Shown piece by piece: positions 1 through 10,062 of a DNA stretch of 60,000 nt (the stretch's first letter is position 1; each line of letters starts with the position of its first letter). The DNA lies in contig CM055104.1 of the NCBI GenBank assembly GCA_029204225.1, positions 26,949,253 to 27,009,252 on the forward strand, in the 5' to 3' direction. Source of the DNA: Diphasiastrum complanatum. Lineage: Eukaryota; Streptophyta; Lycopodiopsida; Lycopodiales; Lycopodiaceae. A program made the position numbers and the translations under genes. The notes beneath the pieces were generated by a model that was not told the DNA's origin, did not search any database, and saw only the letters and a program-made list of their open reading frames with translations.

Positions 1-654
1 GATTGCACTTGGAAAAGAGTTCAAGATGCAAGATCTTGGAAAAATTCACTATATTCTAGGATTAGAGATTGACTTTCCTAAAGATAAAGCTTTTGTAAAT
101 CCAAGTATGCTCTTTCAATGTTAAAGAAGTTCAAAATGTTGAATTGTAAGAGTATAGAAACACCTATGGAGCAAAATGTAAAGGATTCTAACAAAGGTGA
201 TGAAAGATCCTTGTTCATAAGTTGAGCCAGGCTATGCAAAATCCTACTATCTATCATTGGAAAATGGCCAAGAGAGTGCTTAGATATATATCTTCAACTT
301 TTGATTTTGATTTATTGTATAAATGTGAAGATCTTTTTATTATTGGTTATTTTGACTCGGATTTTGCAAGTGATAGAGCAGATCGAAAATCTACAAGTGC
401 TTATGGCATATATCTTAGAGGAAACTTGATATCTTGGCATTCAAAAAAGCAAGATACTGTATCACTCTCATCATGTGAAGCTGAGTACAAGGCACTCACT
501 ACAACAACAAAGTAAGTGCTTTGGATCAAGAAGTTACTAGTGGAACTAAAGATAATCTTGGAAGAGGATCTACCTATGATCATGTGTGACAACATTTCAG
601 CCCAAGCCCTTGCCAACAACCCGATATTCCATGCAAGGAGCAAACATATCGATG
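1..654 (+). pseudogene. Ty1/copia RT-RNase H fragment
   Basis: Partial pol copy that continues in from outside the window. It runs parallel to the better preserved copy at about 13121-13855, with the same KMAKRVLRYISS, DSDFASDRADRKST and SLSSCEAEYKAL blocks of the copia connection and RNase H domains. Compared with that copy it has a 4-bp deletion near 97 and a deletion of roughly 90 bp near 211, which removes the segment carrying the WLT-TRPDI motif. A stop interrupts the frame at about 513. It ends without an LTR, joined directly to ABCG intron/exon sequence. It is a dead fragment, close in sequence to element A. Confidence 0.9.
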
Positions 655-683
655 CTGGGAGTGATTGTGTACTCAATGGTCAG

Positions 684-1301
684 ATTGAGTGGATGGCTGG
701 AAAATTCTTTTGGTTTCTCTTCTTCATGTATTTCACATTACTATACTTGACATTCTATGGAATGATGATGGTGGCTTTTACACCCAACGACCAACTTGAC
801 CCGATGGTTTCTTCAGCCTTCTATGCCATATGGAATCTCTTTTTTGATTCCCTAATCCTCGACCGATATGATCATATGAGTCTACTGATCTAGAAATTCG
901 CTGTTTGGCATCATTTTTAAGAATTATTTGAGGATTCTGGATTTACGTCTTTTTGCATTGAATTTCTCAAAACCATAGATTTGTGTTAGTTTTCTGCTTG
1001 CCTTGACTAAATGTCGGTGTTGCAGCATATTCCCATCTGGTGGAGATGGTATTTATGGGCTACGCCAGTATCTTGGGCTCTATATGGACTCATTACTTGC
1101 CCCCTGCGAGACATCGGCACAACCCTTCATATCCCAGACCAAGCTGATAAAATAGTGAAGCAATTTTTGGTAGACTATTTTTACTTTTATCGTGACTTCC
1201 TTGGTGTTGTGGCTACTGTGCATGTGGGTCTGTTGGTGCTCTTTGCTTTTGTTATCACTTTCTCCATCAAATTCTTGAACTTCCAAAGAAGACAATTATG
1301 A
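684..1301 (+). pseudogene. ABCG (PDR-type) transporter, last two exons, broken
   Basis: Two exon-like blocks encode the C-terminal transmembrane part of a plant full-size ABCG/PDR exporter. Block 1 begins at 684 after a CAG acceptor and carries KFFWFLFFMYFTLLYLTFYG and ASAFYA-like residues. It breaks at about 838-865, where small indels disrupt the expected NLFSGF-IPRP motif and the expected GT donor reads AT. Block 2 (1026-1301, acceptor TTGCAG) encodes IPIWWRWYLWATPVSWALYG through FLGVVA and the terminal FNFQRRQL, then a stop; this is the normal PDR C-terminus. The nucleotide-binding domains and earlier exons are missing, and upstream sequence is a copia fragment. The family is a plasma-membrane efflux pump, but this copy cannot be functional as seen. 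Confidence 0.85.
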
Positions 1302-1745
1302 AGGGACTCTGTTCAGTATTTATTGTTGAACAACGGTCAAGATATATCCCAGTTGGCTTCACAACTTGGCAGGAGACCAACCAGAAAGACTGTTGTTTTG
1401 TAGGTCATAGAAATCAACTCTCTGACAATTATGTAAACTCCTCAGCCATTCTTTGTATTGCCAACCATTGAAATGTAGAAGTCAAGCAACTTTGGCAAGC
1501 ATACACCTAGGCAAGGACTTACAATATCTTGTTATGTATGAACGTGGTACTTTTATAACAAAAAGGGTGAACGAGTGCCATAATCTTATTTGCGTACGAG
1601 ATTTTATATTTTGCTATGTTTATGATCAAATTGTCTCAAGACGTCTTTTTTTGGACATGGTTTGATGATTGTGCTCGAATGATAGCTAATCAAGCAAAAG
1701 CAAGCTGTATTTTCAGTTCTTGCATCTTGTATTTGACAAAATTTT
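1302..1745 (+). other. 3' flank of the ABCG relic, no gene seen
   Basis: Non-coding sequence after the ABCG stop codon, probably its former 3' UTR and flank. No recognisable motif or transposon end was found. Confidence 0.4.
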
Positions 1746-2451
1746 CAGAATTCACACGTGTGGGGAATGTCCACAAGTATGATTGGTCTTGATTAAGCTT
1801 TGTGATTAGCACAATAGCCCGATTCTAGATTGTTTAGCAAGATCTAGTTTAGAAGAAATGGCTTAACCACAATCTAGCATGCTAAGCATCAGATTATGAT
1901 AGCAATGAATCAAAGAATGAACAAAAGTACAAGATTTTAGTGTATTAGCATTAGCTTCAACATAAGTTAGAGAAAGAAAACTAGAGAGATAGCAAGCAAA
2001 ATAGTTTAGATCCAAAATGGCATGAGGTAGCTACAAAACTTTGGTTCTTCATCATTGATTGTGAGGAGAGCTACACATATTTATGGAGTTTGAGGTAGCT
2101 CGAGGTAGAACCACATCTATCCATTCCAAAATGACAACTAAAGTGACATCTAGAGTCTATGTGACATTTGTCACTTGCCATGCATGAAATTCTACCAACT
2201 TTTTACAAGTGTACTAGTTCTAACTAACAAAGTACAACTCATCATGCATGTGTCCATTATACTTTGTGCATGCCTTGCATGTCACTATGGATCACTTACA
2301 ATTAATGCATGTGAATTGCCACGAGTTTCTACAAGCATGAATTTGCCAATTCTAGGTCTACAAACTATATGCAAGTTGTATTTTTCAATCTGCATGGTAC
2401 AACATTTGTAGCAAGCCAAGAAATCAATGTGATTTGTTTTTCGAATTTTAA
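1746..2451 (-). mobile_element. Ty1/copia LTR (element E, minus strand)
   Basis: Read on the minus strand, it begins TGTTAAAATTCG at 2451, directly after a GGAGGAG purine tract, and ends near a CACACGTGTGAATTC block, the same terminal block as in LTR 14050-14718. The 3' terminus around 1746 lacks a clean CA end and its exact position is uncertain. It is paired with only the last part of pol, so the element is 5'-truncated. Confidence 0.7.
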
Positions 2452-2655
2452 CACTCCTCCTTAAAATAATCTATATTGATTTGAACATGGATCTTCGTAT
2501 AACTCCAAGATTGGCTCTATGCTTGATGAAGGAACTTTTGCTCAAAGGTTTGGTGAGCATATCAACAATGCAAGATGATGTATCGATGTGCTCCAATTTG
2601 ATTTCCCCTCCAATGAGACATAGCCTATCCGAAAACTGCTTGTTGGTAGTCCATG
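2452..2655 (-). pseudogene. Ty1/copia RNase H C-terminal tail (element E)
   Basis: On the minus strand it encodes the end of a copia pol: an IADMLTKPLSKSSFIKHRA-like tail matching 13930-14030, then a short spacer and the purine tract next to the LTR. The sequence becomes unrecognisable beyond about 2655, where it meets a gypsy fragment. It is a remnant with no catalytic part. Confidence 0.7.
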
Positions 2656-2683
2656 TGTTAGCTACAAAGAAAGCATGTTGATA

Positions 2684-2925
2684 GGCTTGGCATGATTTAT
2701 ACCTTTACAAAAAAAAAATCTTCAATTTGGAGACCTTGTATTGATGTACAAAACAAAGGTGTTAAAGGGAAAGCTCATTCATTGGAGAAGGCACTTACCA
2801 CATTGTATCTCAAAGAGTAAGTGAATCTAGAGAAATTGATTGGAAGATCATGTAATACTCCAATCAATGAAAGTGGAAAATGCAAATATTGGCCACCACA
2901 GGCTTTTTAAAAGTATTGAAATTAG
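2684..2925 (+). pseudogene. Ty3/gypsy integrase C-terminal tail, copy 1
   Basis: Degenerate sequence that aligns along its length with 37508-37760. Copy 2 is clearer: it reads roughly DLVLMY...GKLKFIKEGPYRIKDI and ends in a block resembling NGSRLRKYWPP, the usual C-terminus of plant gypsy integrases without a chromodomain. Copy 1 has extra frameshifts and a longer A tract near 2706. It is the end of a dead element. Confidence 0.65.
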
Positions 2926-3086
2926 AAAAGAAATAGAAAATATAGAGAATAAAAAAGGAATTACAAAAAATGGAACAAAATAATACATAAAAATTTATGT
3001 CTTTGTCTTTATCAGATCAAGTTTATCTTATATAGACTGAAACAATTTCTCAAAGAGACAAAAACTAACACAGCTTTATTTTACAG

Positions 3087-3088
<2 letters not shown>

Positions 3089-3129
<41 letters not shown>
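3089..3129. repeat. (AG)n microsatellite
   Basis: Perfect AG dinucleotide run of about 40 bp. Confidence 0.95.
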
Positions 3130-3132
<3 letters not shown>

Positions 3133-3522
3133 TCTCAAGAGCTCAAGATGTCACATTGTGAATTTGAATTAGCATGTACATCTACAGCTCTGGTAACTGC
3201 CAGTTGCCCATGAAACCAGTTTCTCCAAGATAGCATGCAACATTCTCTTATTGAGTTTTACTCATCTGTTGCCTTTTAACACTTTGTATTTTGGGCATGA
3301 TCGTGTGCTTGTTTGCAGTGGACAGGCACATTCGAGATAAACATTTTCTATTTTACACTCTCTTGTAATATCCAGTTATTGTCCACATTATTCTTGTTGA
3401 TGAGAGGCATTCTTCTTTTAGCTCATTGCTTCAGAACTCCAGTTCCTAATTTTTAATTCGGCAACGTTGCACTCCTTTGCAGTTGAGTTATAGGGTTAGG
3501 ATTTTCACGTGTCCAGAAAAAA

Positions 3523-3527
<5 letters not shown>

Positions 3528-3560
<33 letters not shown>
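3528..3560. repeat. (AG)n microsatellite
   Basis: Perfect AG dinucleotide run of about 33 bp. Confidence 0.95.
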
Positions 3561-3564
<4 letters not shown>

Positions 3565-3732
3565 GAATGGATGAACGTACACGTGAACCAGGAAAATGAT
3601 TCAAAAAATACTGGGCATAACTCATATTCGACAAAAAAGATGTACCATTCTGTGGAAGTTCAGAAGACTTCATGCAAAGGAAATGCAGGCCGGGGTAAGA
3701 GTCTTGATGCCATGGAGATTACTGAATAGCTT

Positions 3733-3996
3733 TCAAGAAATTTCACCAGAAAACCTTTGAAGAAATAGCTGTTCCATAGCTGAAATGTGTGCATTTCGAA
3801 TATAAGCTGGGTTATGTACATTTAAAGCAGGTTGCTGAACCAAGTGCAATATAGTACGTACACGAGCTTGATCTCCTGCTCTGGAATGCATATAAACAAG
3901 AAGCTCCAAGATTGGCACCTGCATCAATTGCCTTACATGTAGTAAACCACCATCTTCCATTTTAACAGAAAATGAAAAAATCTTCAACTCACACAA
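3733..3996 (-). other. Exon-like open frame of 87 codons, unrecognised
   Basis: Minus-strand frame with a balanced amino-acid mix and helical character (segments such as LLHVRQLMQVPILELLVYMH and ARVRTILHLVQQ). It does not look like translated retrotransposon or low-complexity DNA. It could be an exon of a captured or decayed host gene. I do not recognise the family, and no splice sites are certain. Confidence 0.25.
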
Positions 3997-5174
3997 GAAG
4001 TTTACAGCAACATCGTGACACTGGCAAAACGGATGACGCTTTCTGAACCTTATCTAGCTCTTTACGACCAATAATAATTTGCAGTTTAAAGTGTAGAGAA
4101 ATATCAGATTTGTATCAAAATAAGGATTGAGAGAAATCCTAATGTTTGCAACATGAGTATAAAGAAGCACAATAGGCCATACACACTCCACTTCAGAAAA
4201 TTATTGCTTGAAAGACCAACACAATCCACCTGCTTCATTGTAATTTCAAGTATTTATAGCATGAAAAGCACATGCCCTATACCTTCAGACTGGAAACTGT
4301 CCACACTTGGCAAGCTTTACTACTTACGAAACATGAAAACACTACACACGTATTGCCTTTTTCAAGAGAAGAAGGTAACAGCACAACAGTAACAGAGTTA
4401 TGATCATGCTCTCTGTAAGAACCTTTCTTAGACTTACCATTTCAAAGCATTTAAATGCAAGATTTTCAGGATATCAAATGAATACGAATTTATGTATGAT
4501 CCTTCCAAGGGTACAAGGTTTATAGGAGGTACTATTTACACATTCATGCACAAGCATGGTAGCCTCATCGATGCATCCTTGACATGAACCTAATTTTCAA
4601 AAACAATGTACATATGCACGAATCGTGTGTTACAAGGCCTCAACGAATCTTTAGCAGTACATTTGTGAAAGTCGGCCAAAACACTTCATTTCTTCTAATA
4701 TATGTACGATCTCCCTTGCACACCAAATAGTGGGCCTCACCCAATCAAATCCTTGTGTATTTGAATGCCAAATCAAGACAGTCACAGTGCAATGAATGAA
4801 GGATACTTCAGCATAAGGGACTCCCCAGCATAAGCACATTAAGTCACACTATCCATCACAATTTGCACAACTTTTTCCAACCCAACCTCTTAAATAACCT
4901 TCTTAAGCAGTTATAAATCTAATCATCCAATTTCATGCAACGACTTCTATATAAACTTGATGAATATACCAACATCAAAACTTGCCAAAATGTTGATAAT
5001 TGCTTTGTTTTTGTTGTCCAACCAGCCATCACAAACAATAGAGCATCCATACTTGTTCCATTCTGCTTTGAAAACCTTCATTTGGGTTTAGATGGATGTA
5101 GCATCAGCATGCAACTAAAAATCATTAAAGTTGGCACTTTTGCAAGTAAACAGAGATAAAAACTCTTGCAAGCA

Positions 5175-5890
5175 TGTGAAGAATTGAAAAAGATTATCTA
5201 TGTTAGATATAGGGGTCTTATGTTTTTTACATCAAGCATCTAGGTGTAGGATAGGAATAAATTTGGCATAGATGGCAAATTATGTATCTCCACTTGTAAT
5301 GCCACTATTGAGCCAAAATAGAGTAAGAGGCTAAACACGTGCCAATTAGAGTGTAGACAAGTGTAAAGCTTTTGTTTGATGAATTCCAAGAGTTCCAATA
5401 GGATTTAGAGGTGGAACCTTATGAGGAGGTGTGCTTGAATATAGTCCAATAGAATTAAGAAGTGCATGGATCAATGGTCCAATAGGATCAAGAGGTGACA
5501 AAGTATGGTCCAATCATAGTTAAGCATAGTGGTAGCTCATGGATCTACTAGTATCATTGTACTCCTCATTTTGGATCTAATTGATTTGGTGATTTCATGA
5601 ATTTTGTGAGTTATTGGATTTCTAGCTTTCTCTCTCTACCCGAGAGCTCATGATGCTTTTTCTCTTTCTACCCGAGAAGAGCAGCTTGTTTTTACTTAGA
5701 TTATTTTTTGAATACTTCCCACATGTGTGAGTGAGAGTTGGAAGTGATTGAATGCATGTAGTAGTGTGTTTTTGCCATAGATTCAAAGATAGATCTTGAA
5801 TCTCAATCTAGTCTTGATCTTGGTGCATCTACACACCTTAGGAGATCACACGTACATGTAGTGGACAGTCCACACGTGTGAAATTCAACA
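5175..5890 (+). repeat. 5' LTR of element D
   Basis: Starts TGTGAAGAATTG and ends GAAATTCAACA immediately before the primer site. It contains a degenerate run of TCCAATAGGAT-type motifs (about 5390-5520), a pair of CTCTCTACCCGAG motifs near 5632-5680, and the palindrome CACACGTGTG at 5871-5880. Confidence 0.9.
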
Positions 5891-5903
5891 TGGTATCAGA
5901 GCC
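5891..5903 (+). promoter_or_regulatory. Primer binding site of element D
   Basis: TGGTATCAGAGCC directly after the LTR. This matches the 3' end of plant initiator methionine tRNA, the usual primer of plant copia elements. Confidence 0.92.
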
Positions 5904-5924
5904 TAGTCTATTAGTGCATACACT

Positions 5925-6344
5925 ATCTTTCTTGGAGGCAATCTAATATCTTGGCTTTCCAAAAAGCAAGATACTATATCTCTCTCTTCATGTGAGGCCG
6001 AGTACAAAGCACTCACTACAACTACCAAAGAAGTGCTTTGGATCAAGAGGTTATTAATGGAGCTAAAGTGCATCAAGGAGGATGATCTACCAATGATCAA
6101 GTGTGATAACATCTCGGCCCAAGCTCTTGCCAATAATCCCATATTTCATGCAAGAAGCAAGCACATAGAAGTGGCACAACATTTTGTGAGAGAAAAGCTT
6201 ATTGGAGGAGAAATCTATTTGGAACATGTCAACTCATCCTCTTGTATTGCCGATCTACTCACCAAGCCTTTGAGCAAAAGTGCTTTCATCAAGCATAGAT
6301 CTAATCTTGGAGTTATATCAAGATCAATGCTCAAATCTTCATAG
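5925..6344 (+). pseudogene. RNase H C-terminal fragment of element D
   Basis: Begins abruptly in the RNase H region (GGNLISW-like), then SLSSCEAEYKALTTTTKEVLW, MIKCDNISAQALANN, ARSKHIEVAQHFVREK and IADLLTKPLSKSAFIKHRSN, ending with a stop at 6342-6344. The segment from 6033 is open to the end. Upstream catalytic residues are absent, so no enzyme is encoded. A short TTTTTAGGAG stretch precedes the 3' LTR and would serve as the polypurine tract. Confidence 0.9.
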
Positions 6345-6359
6345 ATAACTTTTTAGGAG

Positions 6360-7096
6360 TGTGAAGAATTGAAAAAGATTATCTATGTTAGATATAGGGG
6401 TCTTATGTTTTTTACATCAAGCATCTAGGTGTAGGATGTTGATAGGAATAAATTTGGCATAGATGGCAAATTATGCATTTCCACTTGTAATGCCACTATT
6501 GAGCCAAAATAGAGTAAGAGGCTAAACACGTGCCAATTAGAGTGTAGACAAGTGTAAAGCTTTTGTTTGATTGATTCCAAGAGGTCCAATAGGATATAGA
6601 GGTGGAACCTTATGAGCTCCAATAGGAAATTGAGGTGTGCTTGAATATAGTCCAATAGAATTAAGAGGTGCATGGATCAATGGTCCAATAGGATCAAGAG
6701 GTGACAAAGTATGGTCCAATCATAGTTAAGCATAGTGGTAGCTCATGGATCTACTAGTATCATTGTACTCCTCATTTTGGATCTAATTGATTTGGTGATT
6801 TCATGGATTTTGTGAGTTATTGGATTTCTAGCTTTCTCTCTCTACCCAAGAGCTCATGATGCTTTTTCTCTCTCTACCCGAGGAGAGCAGCTTGTTTTTA
6901 CTTAGATTATTTTTTGAATACTTCCCACATGTGTGAGTGAGAGTTGGAAGTGATTGAATGCATGTAGTAGTGTGTTTTTGCCATAGATTCAAAGATAGAT
7001 CTTGAATCTCAATCTAGTCTTGATCTTGGTGCATCTACACACCTTAGGAGATCACAAGTACATGTAGTGGACAGTCCACACGTGTGAAATTCAACA
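6360..7096 (+). repeat. 3' LTR of element D
   Basis: Direct repeat of 5175-5890 with two small insertions relative to it, near 6437 and 6620. Ends TTCAACA, followed by the target duplication. Confidence 0.9.
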
Positions 7097-7490
7097 AGCA
7101 TCACCATGAGTCTAGTTTATCTCAATTTGCATTTAGCAAGCTCTATGAAGGTTATTTGCCATCAAAAGACTCAGAAATTAGCTCAACTCAATGAGGGTTT
7201 GAAACCTATTAAATCTTGGAAACCTTTGCATGTCATGAAAATGCAATTATGAACATTTTCCAAGGATAAAATGAAATCAAAACATTGAGATTGATCTCAA
7301 CAAGAGTTGGAATTATGTAAAACTCAATTATATCAATTAATTCTATGAGATTTGGTGGGCAAGCAAAGCTTTAACCCTCGCAAGACCTCCCATTAGCTCA
7401 AGAACCTTTGTTGTAAGTTTTGGGAGCTTCTTTGACAGTATATTTCACTCATGTATGTTTTTATATTGAACAGAGCGGCTAACATGGCAC

Positions 7491-8360
7491 TTTATCTAGT
7501 AAAAAAATCTCATTTTCCTTTAATAAGGTTGAAATTCAATTCATTTTGCACACTTGGATGTGGACCTTTTGCAAACTTTTCTCACAATTTTTCTATTTTT
7601 CAAAAACACAAACATATTTTGCACACTGCTTCCTTACACAACTATCATCTCTCATCCTTGTCATTATGTAGAAACATAATTAAGAGGCCATGCAAACCTC
7701 GAATATATCAGACAAGAAAAGTTCCAAATCCTTTGTACAAAGGCATGTACCTCCTAGCCATAATATTTTGGTTCCAATAGGCCAACAAGAAGTTATTAGT
7801 TTGTTACAAGCAACAAATCCCTTGTTGAAGGCCATGGGCATCGTTTTTGCTATTTTGACATGGTCAACTTGGATTTATTTTGAAGGCATTGAAAACTAGG
7901 TATGAAGCCAAAGCCAAGTTCTATATTGAATGTCAAGGGTAGGCACACCATGTCTATGTATCATTGACGACACTATCTACTATTGGAGTTCTATTCTAAG
8001 ATTATAAAGAACCACACCAAGGTGTCCAAAAATCAAACTTTCTAATGGATAAATGAAAGCTCTTGGTTAACCCCTTGATCCTCTTTGAAGATGTTCTTAT
8101 GATACTAAAACATGTATATGGAGCTTTAGTATAGTGTAGCACGCTGCTTGCAATTGCAACATGTAAGAATTATGTGTGCAAGGGAACTTCTGTGTGGCAA
8201 ACACTTGTCGACAACAGTTTTGGCACTATCCTTGACCTTTTTACATCCATGTTTAGATTTTCTAGTAACTGCCTGAAATGTGTGCAATACTATCCTTTTT
8301 CTACCAAATCTCTACTCCAAGGCAATAATGCGCGTAGGACCTAAATCTATCTTGTCAAAG
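7491..8360 (+). other. Gypsy-like leader or N-terminal coding relic
   Basis: Mostly unrecognised. An open frame at 7690-7899 contains LLQATNPLLKAMGIVFA, which resembles WLQTAGPLLEAMGFFPA in the frame at 34777. The two places therefore carry the same N-terminal coding segment, probably of a gypsy-type element, since each lies near a related gypsy integrase tail. Confidence 0.4.
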
Positions 8361-8830
8361 TTAATGGAAATTTTTTTTAATTTCCTGAATAAGCTTCACG
8401 ACATTGCTTATAATCACAAGATCATCTACAAATAGTACAACTAGAGTGATGCTACAGTCCCATGAGAGAAATAATAAAGATTGACATCTAAAGGACCGCG
8501 TACCAAGCCTTTGGACATCGAAGTGACTATACCAAGAACAAGGTGCTAGTTGCAAACCATGTAACACCTCTTACATACCTTGTCCTTTTTGCTTTGCACA
8601 ATAATTTTACTGAGTTGTTGCATATAATTTCTTCTTCAAGGTGTTCATTCAAAAATGAAGATTTCACATCTATCTGATGTAGGCTCCATCAAAACATAGC
8701 TGCCAACGCAATAATCATACGTAGAATATCTCACTTAGCTACGAGAGCAAAAGTCTCCTCATAATCTATACCTTTACTTTGTGCATATCTTTTCACAACA
8801 ACAATCATCACTGATCACTATACCTTCTCT
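8361..8830 (-). pseudogene. Ty1/copia reverse transcriptase fragment (minus)
   Basis: Read leftward, it begins with a GIDYEETFA-like block and an HQIDVKSSFLNE-like block. It continues with a LKQAP-type segment (LQLAPCSWYSHFD) and the catalytic strand VVLFVDDLVIIS near 8430. Several stops and frameshifts break it, and no LTR is attached. It belongs to a different copia lineage from A and K (VDDLVI rather than VDDIILTG). Confidence 0.8.
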
Positions 8831-9240
8831 GAAGCAATCCATAAAGCAACTACCTTTGTAACATTACAGTGCTGAGCCATGGAGACCATCCTTGCAAGAT
8901 TGTCTAAACTACAAAAGTTTCCTGATGAGACAATCCAAGACTAAACCCATCGGATCTACCACATAGTGATAGTGAAGGATTGTAATCCACCACTTCCCGA
9001 ACGGATCATCATGGCAAAGTACCATGTTGGACTACCCAAAAAGATTAGATCTGGTATGTCAGATTTAGCATCCTATGTTTCACTTGGACAACTCTATAGG
9101 GATGCTGCCATGATGAACTTGTAGATCTTCCACAAGATGATGGATTTTTCCTATCACATTGCTGACTCATCATATGGGGAATTAGAGGAACAAGATGTTG
9201 AATGGATCTACTTCCTCTACTCTTCTAAATCCCATGTTAA
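8831..9240. other. No feature recognised
   Basis: AT-rich sequence between two copia relics. Nothing coding or repetitive could be assigned. Confidence 0.3.
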
Positions 9241-10062
9241 TGTAGTTCCATTCATATTGTTGTAGTTTTACTCGCATTGTCGCATAGTCTGCCAAAATGC
9301 TCTATTATTAAAGACAGACAAGAAGAATGGTATTCCAACTTGTTGAAGTCACACGAGTTGTTGGAGTTGGCCGACTTATCGGGGAAACCAGACTTGGTCG
9401 ACTTATCGGGAGAGTCTGCCCTATCGACTAAACTGAATTTTCAGACCCAAAAAGTGGTAGTACGGAATTTTGGAATTCCGCACATGTGAAAATCAGAGAT
9501 TTTCAGTCCCTTCTATCTCCTTGCTTGTAGATCCAAAGATTGTGGTATTATAGCTTGATGGAAAGCTTATAATGTGTACTTTTCATAGAAACTAAAAACA
9601 AATCAAATTGATGGGTCTATCAAGAGTTATAAGCTCTTAAAGAGGATAGGGATAGGTCCAAAATCTGAGTGACTGCATTTTGATTTGATTCAATCTTGCT
9701 TTGTTCTGAATCCATTGTTTTGAACATCCTACACAAGAAACTGAAGATCAGGACTAAGTTTGAAGTAATTGAACACCCTTTGAGCCTTCTGAGTGTCATA
9801 GTATTTTCTTTTGAAGCATTTCACATGTGCCAAAAGTAGGATTCAAACTTGCCAAAGTGTCTCAATCCACTTTTTGTGTCTGATCTAGATAATCTTGTCT
9901 TGTGGAATATTTGAGATCCATCTCAAATACAATTGCAAGTGTTTCACATAGGAAGGTAGAACATCCTTGAAAATACCTATAGTGAAAGAGAGCAGCAACT
10001 TTAAGTCTGATTGGAATGAGCTCAAACATATAGCAGTCCAATAACTAAGAAGTCTTCATCTA
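9241..10062 (+). other. Truncated 5' leader of copia element A
   Basis: Non-coding sequence upstream of the gag start, similar in style to the leader of F (TACGGAATTT motif, CACATGTGAAA blocks). The leader of F is about 1.6 kb, so this one is cut at its 5' end and no 5' LTR is present. It holds a short direct repeat around CGACTTATCGGG at 9372-9411. Confidence 0.5.

Larger units (their letters stand above)
2930..5119. other. About 2 kb unexplained segment within a repeated block
   Basis: The blocks flanking this segment (2684-2925 and 5120-5174/7097-7490) have paralogues separated by only about 225 bp at 37760-37985. Roughly 2 kb here is therefore additional in this copy or deleted in the other. 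It contains two (AG)n tracts and several short open frames. No LTR, primer site or inverted terminal repeats were seen. Confidence 0.5.
5175..7096 (+). mobile_element. Miniature Ty1/copia element D
   Basis: Complete but shrunken element: 5' LTR 5175-5890, primer site, 469 bp of internal DNA, and 3' LTR 6360-7096. The flanks show AGCA on both sides (AAGCA if one base is shared with the LTR end), and the uninterrupted site exists at about 38031. The internal region jumps from just after the primer site to the end of RNase H, so gag, protease, integrase and RT are gone. It can only have moved using enzymes from other copies, unless the deletion came after insertion. LTRs differ by a 6-bp and a 15-bp indel plus substitutions. 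Its LTR belongs to the same family as that of element K. Confidence 0.92.
5120..7490 (+). repeat. Repeated block (copy 1) interrupted by element D
   Basis: 5120-5174 plus 7097-7490 align almost continuously with 37985-38420. The break falls exactly at element D. The uninterrupted copy near 38031 shows the pre-insertion sequence, so the two copies confirm both the boundaries and the target duplication of D. Confidence 0.85.

Noticed and set aside
8361-8567. A possible active reverse transcriptase because VDD is intact
   Set aside because: The flanking pol is full of stops and frameshifts and has no LTRs.
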